From positions 1 through 36,816 of the forward strand of contig JAWXBI010000065.1 of assembly GCA_034439915.1 (NCBI GenBank): DNA of 36,816 bases. Reading direction: 5' to 3'. Numbering within the stretch: the stretch's first letter is position 1; every line of letters starts with the position of its first letter. Below the pieces are notes generated by a model. It saw only the letters and a program-made list of their open reading frames with translations, did not search any database and was not told the DNA's origin. This document shows, one piece after another, positions 7,489-15,982 of this stretch. A program made the position numbers and the translations under genes. Source of the DNA: JADJLQ01 sp034439915 (GTDB taxonomy: Bacteria > Bacteroidota > Bacteroidia > Chitinophagales > Saprospiraceae).

Positions 7489-9690
7489 ATGAGAACGGGC
7501 TCGCTGTTGTTTTTTGTTTTTTATTTTATCCGTCCACTTTTTGCGTCGGATACTACGAATACTGCCAATACATTTGTACTCCGGGCTTCGGGTACCCAGG
7601 AAAAAATAATCATAGATGGCGAATTGAATGAAGGGATATGGCATACCAGTGAAAAGGCAAGCACGTTCCAGGAGCATTGGCCCCAAAATGCGCGGGCGCC
7701 CTTGCTGCATACCGAAGCGATGATCACGGCCGATGACAATTTTTTATATGCCGCTTTTACCTGCTACGATCCGGATAAAAAATATATTATCAAATCGTTG
7801 AAGCGGGATTTTGAACTGGATGGCAACGATGCGATTTCGGTTTTATTTGACCCCGCAGGCCAGAAAAATACCGCATATTTTTTTTCTGTTACACCCACCG
7901 GAGTCCAGGGTGAAGCCCTTTTAAACCGGTTTGATTTTGATGCCAACTGGGATAGCAAATGGTATTCCGCAGTAAAATCCTATAGTGACCGATGGACCGT
8001 AGAGATCGCCATCCCCTTTCATATCTTGCGTTACGATCCCGGTGTCATGACCTGGAATGTCAATTTTATACGGGCCGATGTAAAACATTTCCGATTTTAC
8101 ACCTGGACGAAAATCCCTCAACAATTTGACGTCATGGATCTGGGTTATTCCGGCAAACTGGAATGGATCGATGCGGTACCTAAAAAAGGAGGTCAGGTCA
8201 CACTTATACCGTATTCCAATGTCAATGCTTCCAGGGATTTTGAAGATCCTTCCCTCACCAAAAACAGGATCGGTGTCGGTGGTGATGCTAAGATCACCCT
8301 TACTTCAAATCTCAACCTTGATCTTACAGTCAACCCGGATTTTTCACAAGTAGAAGTGGACAGGCAGGTCACCAACCTTACCCGTTTTAACGTCTTTTTC
8401 CCGGAGAGAAGAAATTTTTTTCTTGAAAATGCTGATCTCTTTAGTCAGTTTGGTGATCCGGAAAGCCCGATATTTTTCAGTAGAAAAATAGGATTGGACG
8501 AGGAGGGCCGGCAGGTACCCATTTTGGGAGGGGTGCGGCTTACAGGCAATATGGGGGACTCCTGGAGGATTGGGGCACTGAATATGCAAACCAAAAAAAC
8601 AAAAGAACAACCCGGCCAGAATTATTCAGCATTCACCCTGCACAAAAAATTACTGAAACGTTCCTTGATCAAAGGATTGTTCACCAACCGGCAGGCCATG
8701 GATGGCAATAAATTTTCTGAAAATAATTATGGGCGTAATGCCTCCGTGGAAATGATTTATCAAACAGAGGAAGGCAGTTTTTTCAGTTGGCTGGGTATGC
8801 ACAAATCCTATAAACATAATTTTAATGGGGACGACTATATGCTGAGCACCGGTATTTGGTACAACAAAACCAATTTCAGTAGCCTTCTGAGCATGAGCAC
8901 GGTCGGCACCAATTATACCGCGGATATGGGTTTTGTCAATTTATTGGATCAATATGATGCTCTCCGCGATACGGTCATCCGCCATGGTTTTCATTCTGTA
9001 TCTCACAATATGCAATATTCGATCCGAACGCCCGACCACAAGACGATCAACAACCATGGGTTTGCCATCTTCAACGATCTGCGCATCAATCCGGGGATTG
9101 ACCTGTTGGATTGGAATATCCGGTTAAAGTATTCTCTGGAGTTTAAATCCTCCAGTGAATTGGAAGTTACGCTGCGGCACAATACCGTTAACCTCTTGTA
9201 TCCTTTTTCCTTCACTGAGGAAGGGGCACCGCTGACTATAGGACAATACCGTTATTACAACTTCAATATCGAATTTCAATCAGATTTACGTAAACGGCTG
9301 GGATTTCAGGTAGAATCAAACCTGGGTGGGTTTTATAATGGGAACCTCAGGTCGATAGCAGCCGGAATTTCCTACCGGGCTCAACCCTGGGGCAATTTTG
9401 AATTTAATTTTGAATACAATGATTTGGATTTTCCTGTTGCTTATGGCAGGGAAAAACTGTTGTTGATCAACCCAAGGATTGAATTTAATTTTTCGAAAAA
9501 TTTATTTTGGACTACTTTTTTACAATACAATACCCAGGGTGATAATTTTAATATCAACAGCCGGTTTCAATGGCGGTACAAACCAATGTCCGATCTTTAT
9601 ATCGTATACACGGACAACTATGCGGTGAAATTCTGGGGGCAAAAAAACAGAACCCTGGTCGTTAAAATGAACTATTGGCTCAATTTTTAA
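7489..9690 (+). CDS. DUF5916 protein with N-terminal CBM9-like domain
   Basis: Large exported protein of 733 residues, probably in the outer membrane. The ATG at 7489 gives a signal peptide (MRTGSLLFFVFYFIRPLFAS). Residues of roughly 30-220 resemble the carbohydrate-binding family 9-like sandwich (IIIDGELNEGIWHTS, DNFLYAAFTCYDPD, GNDAISVLFDPAGQ, WTVEIAIPF). The rest matches DUF5916: VNPDFSQVEVDRQV, FFPERRNFFLENADLF, then alternating aromatic beta strands ending in a terminal aromatic (MNYWLNF), as in outer-membrane barrels. In Bacteroidota such proteins are often noted as hydrolase-like or sugar-binding, but no activity is established that I can name. It is monocistronic. Confidence 0.86.
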   Translation: MRTGSLLFFVFYFIRPLFASDTTNTANTFVLRASGTQEKIIIDGELNEGIWHTSEKASTFQEHWPQNARAPLLHTEAMITADDNFLYAAFTCYDPDKKYIIKSLKRDFELDGNDAISVLFDPAGQKNTAYFFSVTPTGVQGEALLNRFDFDANWDSKWYSAVKSYSDRWTVEIAIPFHILRYDPGVMTWNVNFIRADVKHFRFYTWTKIPQQFDVMDLGYSGKLEWIDAVPKKGGQVTLIPYSNVNASRDFEDPSLTKNRIGVGGDAKITLTSNLNLDLTVNPDFSQVEVDRQVTNLTRFNVFFPERRNFFLENADLFSQFGDPESPIFFSRKIGLDEEGRQVPILGGVRLTGNMGDSWRIGALNMQTKKTKEQPGQNYSAFTLHKKLLKRSLIKGLFTNRQAMDGNKFSENNYGRNASVEMIYQTEEGSFFSWLGMHKSYKHNFNGDDYMLSTGIWYNKTNFSSLLSMSTVGTNYTADMGFVNLLDQYDALRDTVIRHGFHSVSHNMQYSIRTPDHKTINNHGFAIFNDLRINPGIDLLDWNIRLKYSLEFKSSSELEVTLRHNTVNLLYPFSFTEEGAPLTIGQYRYYNFNIEFQSDLRKRLGFQVESNLGGFYNGNLRSIAAGISYRAQPWGNFEFNFEYNDLDFPVAYGREKLLLINPRIEFNFSKNLFWTTFLQYNTQGDNFNINSRFQWRYKPMSDLYIVYTDNYAVKFWGQKNRTLVVKMNYWLNF

Positions 9691-9729
9691 TCCGGCTTTT
9701 ATTAAAAATATTTTCCGGCTTCATTCCAT

Positions 9730-9737
9730 TAACTTTG
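9730..9737 (+). promoter_or_regulatory. -7 box TAACTTTG close to a start codon
   Basis: Perfect TAnnTTTG match only 5 bp before the ATG at 9743, so the predicted transcript has almost no leader. No good -33 element was seen. Confidence 0.45.
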
Positions 9738-9742
9738 GTATC

Positions 9743-10183
9743 ATGACGTGGTACATCTTATGTTTCACCTTCCTGACGGGTTTTGGTACAGCATTTACTC
9801 AGTCTGCCCATTTTAATCATCCGGATTACGGAAAAGTTTATACCAAGACCCAGCGGGACCCTTCTTTTAGCAGGGTAAACGGGGATGCTAATCTTCAGAC
9901 TTATTTTTCCGATTATTTCGAAAAAAACCGGCTTATTCCTCCTGGTTTAAAAACCATGATCATATTGACCCTGCTCATCACCAAAAAAGGAGAAGCTTAT
10001 TATACTAAGGCCATTTGCACAGATCCGGCCGTTGACCTGGGTGCATTAAAACTTCAAAAATCCATTGAATGGATGAATAGCTGGATTCCGGCTATAGAAT
10101 CCGGTGATGATGTCCATTTTCAGGTCATGTTGTCGCTAAAGTTTGACCAGAATCTGGTGACTGTAAGGCGGATGGGTTTTTGA
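9743..10183 (+). CDS. Small secreted protein with TonB C-terminal-like fold
   Basis: A 146-residue exported protein. The signal peptide MTWYILCFTFLTGFGTAFTQ is followed by about 30 polar residues. A region from about 65 to 138 has the pattern of the TonB C-terminal domain: MIILTLLITKKGEAYYTKAIC (strand-turn-strand), a helix with ALKLQKSIEWMNSWIPA in the place of the usual AL.A....W.PA, then VHFQVMLSLKF as the last strand. It lacks the N-terminal TM anchor and Pro-rich spacer of true TonB, so it is probably a TonB_C-like periplasmic protein and not an energy transducer. Its stop codon directly abuts the stop of the convergent PycTM-like gene. Confidence 0.6.
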   Translation: MTWYILCFTFLTGFGTAFTQSAHFNHPDYGKVYTKTQRDPSFSRVNGDANLQTYFSDYFEKNRLIPPGLKTMIILTLLITKKGEAYYTKAICTDPAVDLGALKLQKSIEWMNSWIPAIESGDDVHFQVMLSLKFDQNLVTVRRMGF

Positions 10184-10195
10184 TCAGGACACCCA
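10173..10195. terminator. Weak convergent-junction hairpin
   Basis: TGGGT (10173-10177) pairs with ACCCA (10191-10195) around a 13-nt loop that contains TGATCA, the fused stop codons of both genes. There is no strong T-run on either side, so terminator function is doubtful. Confidence 0.25.
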
Positions 10196-10711
10196 GAAAA
10201 TTTTGATGATTTGCATGATCAAAATCACAAAAAGAATTGCATAGAAAGACCACATGGCTTTTTTAAGATTGTTAAACTTTTCTTTCAGGATATTACTTAA
10301 AACCGCAATCTGCACCAGCAAGTCCGCCGTGATTTGATCCGTGGGCAAATCGATAAAGCGGGAAGCAAACGCCTCATGGTGCTGACTGGCAATATCCATA
10401 AAAAATATCAGTTTTTGACTTTGCAGATGTTGATTGGCGGCTGACCTGGGCATAACCGTCATAATCGAAAAATAAATTAAAAGGCCGGACAATAACATGA
10501 GTACGACAAAAAATAGTTTAAATACCAGGCCCACTTCAATCAACTCTTTATATTCACTGAAAATGACCGTCAGGATAAAACCGGCGATCATATACAAAAG
10601 ATAGATTTTATAATCAGCAAATTGGATCATTTCCTGTAGGGATGAATACAACTTCCAGGCATGATCCGCCTGTAACTCTTTTTTGGGCCGGTGTGCGATT
10701 AGTTCATACAT
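10184..10711 (-). CDS. Pycsar effector-like transmembrane protein (PycTM/DUF5706-like), orphan
   Basis: A 175-residue inner-membrane protein with three predicted TM helices, at about 36-51, 62-86 and 152-170. The pattern fits the PycTM (formerly DUF5706) family: FADYKIYLL before TM1, a PR pair after TM2 (88-89), LIFFMDIA (101-108), a polar helical segment, then QIAVLSNILKEKFNNLKKA (134-152) leading into TM3. In known Pycsar systems such proteins sense cCMP or cUMP made by an adjacent PycC cyclase and damage the membrane to abort phage infection. No cyclase gene is adjacent or seen elsewhere in the window. Function is therefore open: an unlinked cyclase, another nucleotide ligand or a housekeeping role. 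Recognition is from memory of the family pattern. Confidence 0.68.
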   Translation of the reverse strand: MYELIAHRPKKELQADHAWKLYSSLQEMIQFADYKIYLLYMIAGFILTVIFSEYKELIEVGLVFKLFFVVLMLLSGLLIYFSIMTVMPRSAANQHLQSQKLIFFMDIASQHHEAFASRFIDLPTDQITADLLVQIAVLSNILKEKFNNLKKAMWSFYAILFVILIMQIIKIFWVS

Positions 10712-10717
10712 TATTAG

Positions 10718-10738
10718 TTCGTTTTTTAAACGAAAGTA
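10718..10738 (-). promoter_or_regulatory. Palindromic putative operator over the PycTM-like promoter
   Basis: TTCGTTT (10718-10724) and AAACGAA (10728-10734) form a perfect 7-bp inverted repeat with a 3-nt centre, 7 bp upstream of the ATG. It overlaps the minus-strand -7-like box TACTTTCG (10731-10738; 7 of 8 matches to TAnnTTTG). The position suits a repressor site or a 5'-UTR hairpin. Confidence 0.4.
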
Positions 10739-10867
10739 TCAAAAGCAACTTGAAAGTACCGCAAACCTTTTAGGATTTAGTGGCAGGGATACCAACCGGG
10801 GATTATTGTATCCGGAAACGACTTAATGAATTTATTCCTTAATTTGATCCGGAATAAGGCTCTGGAA

Positions 10868-11449
10868 ATGGAATGGACATTCAAAGATTGGTTGACCGTC
10901 AGTTTTACCCTGTTCGCAGTGATTGACGTCGTAGGCTCCATTCCTTTGCTGATATCCTTAAAAGCAAAGCTGGGTGGAATCAGCGAGACCCGGGCAACCC
11001 TGATTTCGGGTTTGCTGATGATTGTCTTTTTGTTGATCGGGGAAAACCTGCTCAATATCATGGGGGTCGACGTAAAATCTTTTGCCGTGGCCGGATCTAT
11101 TGTGATCTTTATTCTGGGCCTCGAATTGGTGCTGGGATTGGAGTTTTTCAAACCGGATGCCAATGTGGAATCGGGTACCTTAGTCCCCATTGCCTTCCCC
11201 CTGATCGCGGGTTCAGGGACATTAACAACTATTATTTCCCTTAAGGCTAATTATACGGCATTGGTCATCTTCTCTGCTATTTTAGTCAACCTCCTTATCG
11301 TTTATAGTGTACTCCGTTCATTAAACATCATCGCGAGGATTTTGGGACCCGGTGGACTTTTAGCCGTTAGAAAATTTTTTGGGGTGATTCTCGTAGCGAT
11401 AGCCGTCAAAATCTTTGCGGCCAATATTGGAGCTTTGTTTCCGGGATAA
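10868..11449 (+). CDS. MarC family integral membrane protein
   Basis: Inner-membrane protein with six predicted helices and 193 residues from the ATG at 10868. MarC family (UPF0056) signatures are visible: WLTVSFTLFAVIDVVGSIPLL at the N-terminus, then SGLLMIVFLLIGENLLNIMGV, FAVAGSIVIFILGLEL, and PIAFPLIAGSGTLTTII, the family's conserved P-G-T loop. E. coli MarC was once linked to antibiotic resistance, but that role is not supported; function is unknown. An upstream ATG at 10826 would add 14 residues. I prefer 10868 because family members usually begin just before the first helix and because a -7-like TTAATTTG (10839-10846) lies between the two ATGs. Confidence 0.9.
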   Translation: MEWTFKDWLTVSFTLFAVIDVVGSIPLLISLKAKLGGISETRATLISGLLMIVFLLIGENLLNIMGVDVKSFAVAGSIVIFILGLELVLGLEFFKPDANVESGTLVPIAFPLIAGSGTLTTIISLKANYTALVIFSAILVNLLIVYSVLRSLNIIARILGPGGLLAVRKFFGVILVAIAVKIFAANIGALFPG

Positions 11450-11672
11450 TGGCCGGACCAGCCTGTTATCAATTTCTGTAATAATCACGCATGGGATGGG
11501 TAGTGGTTTGATTAATTTTTTTCAAACTATAAAAAAGAATCGAAAAAAATCTGGCCTATCGGCCTGGTTAATATTGATATCCCTTCCGGCCTTTTTTAAA
11601 TCTCTTTTACGTATTACGCGGGGCTTGTGCCATTTGATCAAAAATGGCTACATTCATTTTTAATAATAAAGT
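11450..11672. other. Non-coding gap between the MarC and GntP genes
   Basis: This 223-bp stretch has no supported gene. An open frame of 82 codons partly overlaps it, but it begins inside the MarC gene, is rich in Lys/Arg and Ser and has no recognisable homology. Inverted repeats include GTTTGA/TCAAAC (11507-11512/11523-11528) and GGCC-TATC-GGCC near 11554-11565, followed by a possible terminator. Confidence 0.5.
11562..11597 (+). terminator. Possible intrinsic terminator after marC-like gene
   Basis: GGCCTGG (11562-11568) pairs with CCGGCC (11586-11591) with one bulged T, followed at once by six T (11592-11597). The 17-nt loop is long and an alternative GGCC-TATC-GGCC hairpin competes, so this is tentative. 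Confidence 0.35.
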
Positions 11673-13001
11673 ATGCAGGCTACAACTTATCCATTAATTT
11701 TATTTTTATTGGCTATTGGGGTATTGCTTTATGGCATTATCAAGCTCAAGATCAATCCATTCCTGGTTTTACTCACTGTCGGTATCTTCACCGGTTTAGC
11801 CAGTGGTCTTCCCATAACTAAGGTCACTAAATTATTATCTGATGGGTTTGGACAGACGATGGGGAGTATTGGGATCATGGTGGCACTAGGAATATTGCTT
11901 GGCAAAATTTTAGCCGATGCGGGGGCTACTGAACAAATAGCAAGACTCTTTCTCCACAATATTGGAACGCGGTTTTCTTTATTGGCTATTGCTATCACAG
12001 GCTATGTAGTGTGTATTCCTGTATTTCTCACGGCTGCTTTCATTGTATTTATGCCGCTGCTTCGGGATCTGTCTAAAAAAGGAAATATTCCATTGGTAGG
12101 CCTGGTCACAGCCCTGACTATGGGAGGATTGGCCACCCATTGCATTGTGATCCCTACCCCGGGCCCGCTGGCAGTCATGGGTAATCTCAATCTGAACGCT
12201 GGTCCTTTTTTATTTTGGGCTCTGGTGGTTGCTATCCCCCCTGCGCTGGTGGGACTGGTAGCAGCAAGGATTTTTGCCAAACAGGAATTTATGCAGATCG
12301 ATACACAACAGTTTAATGACGCGGAGCCTAACGTGGATCGGGCCAAACCATCCGGAAGTTTATCCTTATTCGTTTTGTTATTGCCTATCCTCCTCATCCT
12401 GTTTGGAAGTTTAATGAATGAATTTTTGCCTAAAGGTTCCCGTTTTTCAGAGTGGTTCATTTTTATTGGTGATAAAAATATAGCTATGTTGATTGGCCTC
12501 GCCGTGGCCGGCCTGGTCTTGAGAAAGTATTTTACTAAAAGTTTTGATACCCTGGTGACTTCCGGCGGAGCTGATGCAGGTTTATTGATCCTGATCGTGG
12601 GTGCCGGAGGTGCCTTCGGAAGTATCATCAATGGATCTGGGATTTCGGACCATATTGTAAATCTGTTGTCTTCCTGGGATATGTCCTTATTGTATACTGC
12701 ATTTATACTGACTGCTATACTCAGAGCGGCACAGGGTTCAGCCACTGTTGCGGCAGTCACCGTATCTTCTATTCTTGCACCTATGCTTGCCCAGTCACAG
12801 GAAAACCCGATCATGATTGGCCTGGCGATCTGTTGTGGCAGTATCTGTCTGTCTTTCCCTAATGACTCAGGATTTTGGGTGATTTCGCGGTTTTCCGGCC
12901 TGACAGTTCCTCAAAATTTAAGGATGTTGACTTTGATGAGCACCATTACCGGCATAGTGGCTTTTTTAACAGTGGTTATTATAAATTCATTCGTTCTATA
13001 G
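11673..13001 (+). CDS. GntP-family permease (gluconate:H+ symporter type)
   Basis: A 442-residue inner-membrane carrier with about 12 predicted helices. GntP family (ion transporter superfamily) features include the N-terminal INPFLVLLTVGIFTGLASG, GSIGIMVALGILLGKILADAGATEQIARLFL, a histidine-containing MGGLATHCIVIPTPGPLAVMG loop, and a C-terminal half with AILRAAQGSATVAAVTVSS and FPNDSGFWVISRF. Family members import gluconate, hexuronates, D-serine or glycerate by proton symport. No gluconate kinase or sugar-acid enzyme is adjacent, so the substrate is undetermined. The gene precedes a 925-residue peptidase by 49 bp and may be transcribed with it. Confidence 0.9.
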   Translation: MQATTYPLILFLLAIGVLLYGIIKLKINPFLVLLTVGIFTGLASGLPITKVTKLLSDGFGQTMGSIGIMVALGILLGKILADAGATEQIARLFLHNIGTRFSLLAIAITGYVVCIPVFLTAAFIVFMPLLRDLSKKGNIPLVGLVTALTMGGLATHCIVIPTPGPLAVMGNLNLNAGPFLFWALVVAIPPALVGLVAARIFAKQEFMQIDTQQFNDAEPNVDRAKPSGSLSLFVLLLPILLILFGSLMNEFLPKGSRFSEWFIFIGDKNIAMLIGLAVAGLVLRKYFTKSFDTLVTSGGADAGLLILIVGAGGAFGSIINGSGISDHIVNLLSSWDMSLLYTAFILTAILRAAQGSATVAAVTVSSILAPMLAQSQENPIMIGLAICCGSICLSFPNDSGFWVISRFSGLTVPQNLRMLTLMSTITGIVAFLTVVIINSFVL

Positions 13002-13050
13002 TCCATTGTACTACCGGAGATAACATTATTTTCATGTCAAAATATGAATT

Positions 13051-15828
13051 ATGAAGTGGTCATTAACATCCTTACTATTCTTTTCCTTTTTAATCTCCAC
13101 AGCACAATCAAAAAAACCACTTGACCATTCAGTTTATGACTCCTGGCAACGGATCGGAAGCCGGGCTTTAAGCAACGAGGGCAATATACTCGCTTATACC
13201 GTTGATCCACAGGAAGGGGACGGCACCTTGTTTATCCAGTTTTTGTCCCGTGCTCACCGGGATTCGATACCCAGGGGTTACGGCATGGCCTTCAGCAAAG
13301 ACAATCGTATCCTGTTGGCTAAAATTAAACCCGGCTTTCAGGAAACCAGGAAAGCTAAAATAGCGAAGAAAAAGATTGAGGATCAGCCAAAGGATTCTCT
13401 GCTGATCTATGATCTGGTAACTTTTTCCTATACCAAAATTCCCGGGGTCAGGTCATTCGTTTTACCTGAGGAGGGTTCAGGAGTTTTCGTCTACCATATG
13501 GAGAAAAATGAAACTGATACCTCCAAATCCAAAAAGTCGGATACCAACACAAAGGATGGGACTACCCTTGTCATACATTCAGGACCAGTGGCCCTTCTTC
13601 AATTACCCTATGTCCTGCAATACGCTCTCAGCAAAAGCGGCACCAGCCTGGTGATAAAAACGTCAGGTTCCAAAAGTGACAGTACCCACGCCTTACCTAT
13701 CGTATTGAGGGTGGATACCAAGACCCTCACAACAGATACCCTTGCCCGGGGAAATATTGAAGCAGACAAATTTGCCTGGGATGAAAACGGCCGCCAACTG
13801 GCATTCATCGCAACCCGGGATAGTGCAGGTGCCTCTGTCAAAAGGTATCATTTGAGGTTTCATACACCGGACATGGATACGGCTCAGATCAGGGTGCAAC
13901 CTGCGGACGAAAGGGTTCCCCCAGGTATGCAGGTCAGTGAACATAGTAACCTTCGTTTCAGTAAAGACGGGCGACGCTTGTTTTTTGGAATTTCCAAAAT
14001 ACCAGTCCCCAGGGATACTTCGGTCCCCGATTTTGAACAAGCTAAATTAGATATCTGGCATTATCAGGATGACTATTTACAACCGATGCAGCTTAGAAAC
14101 CTGGATCAGGAATTGAAAAAAAATTATCTGGCCATGTCCACACCGGACGCCCCTTTGACTATCCTGGGAGACGACCAAATCGAAACGATCGTCATTTCTA
14201 ATGAAGAAAACGGCCGATTCGCATTGGGGCGCAGTGACAAAGGACTACGAATCCCTATGCAGTGGGAGGGAGACACCCGCGAGGATATCTACTTATTTGA
14301 CTTACAGACCGGGTCAAAAAAATTGGTAAGGGATGATTTGGATGGCAATGCTTACCTGAGTCCGGGAGGTGAATACCTGATTTGGTATGATCTTCCCAAA
14401 AAAATGTATTTCACACACCATAATACCACCGGTAATGTGGTCAGTCTGAATCAAAAGATAAAACCTCCTTTGGCGGACGAAGAAAATGATCTGCCCGATG
14501 ACCCTGCTCCTTATGGAATTTGTGGATGGTCAGAAGGAGATGTATGGGTCTTTTTATATGACCGTTATGATATCTGGCGGTGTGACCCGAAGGGCATCAG
14601 ATCCCCTGTGAATATCACCGCAGGCTGGGGGCGCCAGCATCATACCCAACTGAGAAATGTGGTCCTGGATCCCAAACAATTATATTTTAAACCCGACCAG
14701 ATCCTGTTGTTATCTGCCTTGGATGACCTGACCAAAGAAAGGGGGTTCTATTCTATCCAGTTGAATAAGATGCTGGAACCAAAATTGCTCACCAAAGGAG
14801 GGTTTAGTTATGGGCCTGTCTTGAAGGCAAAAAATTCAGATGTTTTTGCTTATACCAAAGGAAACTTTATCATCAACCCCGATATTCATACCAGTCGCTG
14901 GTTTGAAGATGAAAAAAAACAAAGCGCAATCAATCCACAACAATCAGCATACAACTGGGGCAGTGTTGAAATGATCTCCTGGGAAACCTTTAAAGGAAAA
15001 AAGACACAGGGTCTGCTGTATAAACCAGAAGATTTTGATCCCAACAGGAAATACCCGATGATTGTTTATTTCTATGAAAAATTGACCGACAACCGCTTCA
15101 ATTATCAGCCGCCCGCTCCAACGCCTTCCCGGCTCAATATTCCTTTTTTTGTCAGTCGGGGATACCTGGTGTTTACCCCGGACATCAGTTATGAAATCGG
15201 GTATCCGGGGCCCAGTGCTTATGACCATATCGTTTCCGGTGTCAATTTTCTGAAAAAAAATACCTGGGTGGATTCAACCAATATAGGTCTTCAAGGTCAA
15301 TCCTGGGGAGGTTATCAGGCATTGTACGTGATCACCCAAACCAATCAATTTAAGGCAGCCTGGACAGGGGCCCCGGTGGTCAATATGTTTAGTGCTTATG
15401 GCGGTATACGGTGGGAAAGCGGAAGAAACAGGCAAATGCAGTATGAAAAAAGCCAGAGCAGATTAGGGGCTACGCCCTGGCAGCGCAGGGACCTTTATAT
15501 CGAAAACTCACCCTTGTTTTATCTTGAGAAAATAAACTCACCGCTCGTGATTATGGCCAATGACGCGGATGGGGCGGTGCCCTGGTATCAGGGAATTGAA
15601 TTATTCACTGCTTTAAGACGCCTCGATAAAAAAGTATGGATGCTCAACTACAATGGCGAAGCGCACAATTTAACCGAGAGGAGAAATCAAAAAGACATAT
15701 CCATCAGGGAACAACAGTTTTTTGATCACCAACTTAAAGGCCAGCCAGCACCGGAATGGCTGATCAAAGGGGTGCCAGCGGTTGAAAAAGGAAAGAACTG
15801 GGGTTTTGAAATCAAGAAAAAAAGTTGA
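13051..15828 (+). CDS. Exported S9 family (prolyl oligopeptidase-type) serine peptidase
   Basis: A 925-residue secreted peptidase with signal peptide MKWSLTSLLFFSFLISTAQS. The N-terminal two thirds form the repeated beta-propeller (DGRRLFF-type strands, LSPGGEYLIWYD). The C-terminal alpha/beta-hydrolase domain holds the full triad: S751 in GQSWGGYQ, D840 in ADGAVPW and H872 in GEAHNL. It is long for S9B/S9C peptidases (about 650-750); the extra length sits in the N-terminal half, including a Lys/Ser/Asp/Thr-rich stretch (ETDTSKSKKSDTNTKDG) that looks like a flexible insertion. It probably degrades peptides in the periplasm. Substrate preference is unknown. Confidence 0.92.
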   Translation: MKWSLTSLLFFSFLISTAQSKKPLDHSVYDSWQRIGSRALSNEGNILAYTVDPQEGDGTLFIQFLSRAHRDSIPRGYGMAFSKDNRILLAKIKPGFQETRKAKIAKKKIEDQPKDSLLIYDLVTFSYTKIPGVRSFVLPEEGSGVFVYHMEKNETDTSKSKKSDTNTKDGTTLVIHSGPVALLQLPYVLQYALSKSGTSLVIKTSGSKSDSTHALPIVLRVDTKTLTTDTLARGNIEADKFAWDENGRQLAFIATRDSAGASVKRYHLRFHTPDMDTAQIRVQPADERVPPGMQVSEHSNLRFSKDGRRLFFGISKIPVPRDTSVPDFEQAKLDIWHYQDDYLQPMQLRNLDQELKKNYLAMSTPDAPLTILGDDQIETIVISNEENGRFALGRSDKGLRIPMQWEGDTREDIYLFDLQTGSKKLVRDDLDGNAYLSPGGEYLIWYDLPKKMYFTHHNTTGNVVSLNQKIKPPLADEENDLPDDPAPYGICGWSEGDVWVFLYDRYDIWRCDPKGIRSPVNITAGWGRQHHTQLRNVVLDPKQLYFKPDQILLLSALDDLTKERGFYSIQLNKMLEPKLLTKGGFSYGPVLKAKNSDVFAYTKGNFIINPDIHTSRWFEDEKKQSAINPQQSAYNWGSVEMISWETFKGKKTQGLLYKPEDFDPNRKYPMIVYFYEKLTDNRFNYQPPAPTPSRLNIPFFVSRGYLVFTPDISYEIGYPGPSAYDHIVSGVNFLKKNTWVDSTNIGLQGQSWGGYQALYVITQTNQFKAAWTGAPVVNMFSAYGGIRWESGRNRQMQYEKSQSRLGATPWQRRDLYIENSPLFYLEKINSPLVIMANDADGAVPWYQGIELFTALRRLDKKVWMLNYNGEAHNLTERRNQKDISIREQQFFDHQLKGQPAPEWLIKGVPAVEKGKNWGFEIKKKS

Positions 15829-15857
15829 CCGGATTTTTTGAGTTTATTGAATTCTGC

Positions 15858-15893
15858 GATCGGCTAAATTGACTATTAGATCGGGTAAATTGA
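15858..15893. repeat. Tandem 15-bp direct repeats, 21-bp spacing
   Basis: GATCGGCTAAATTGA (15858-15872) and GATCGGGTAAATTGA (15879-15893) differ at one base and start 21 bp apart, which is two helical turns. They lie downstream of the S9 peptidase and about 90 bp before a 29-codon ORF. The geometry suits a dimeric regulator binding one face of the DNA. Confidence 0.5.
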
Positions 15894-15982
15894 TTTTTAT
15901 AAAATAATTTATACGAATTCTTTTAATATGTTGATTTGGTTATCGATATTTGACGTTCGTAGAACCAACCAACCATACTGAA

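Noticed and set aside
11415..11663. 82-codon plus-strand frame between the MarC and GntP genes
   Set aside because: It starts inside the MarC gene, shows no family signature or promoter, and runs through inverted repeats that look like a terminator.
12002..12814. Long 270-codon open frame on the minus strand inside the GntP-family gene
   Set aside because: It lies wholly antisense to a clear transporter gene, has no recognisable domain and an odd composition (many Pro, Ile, Asn, Arg). It is a codon-bias shadow.
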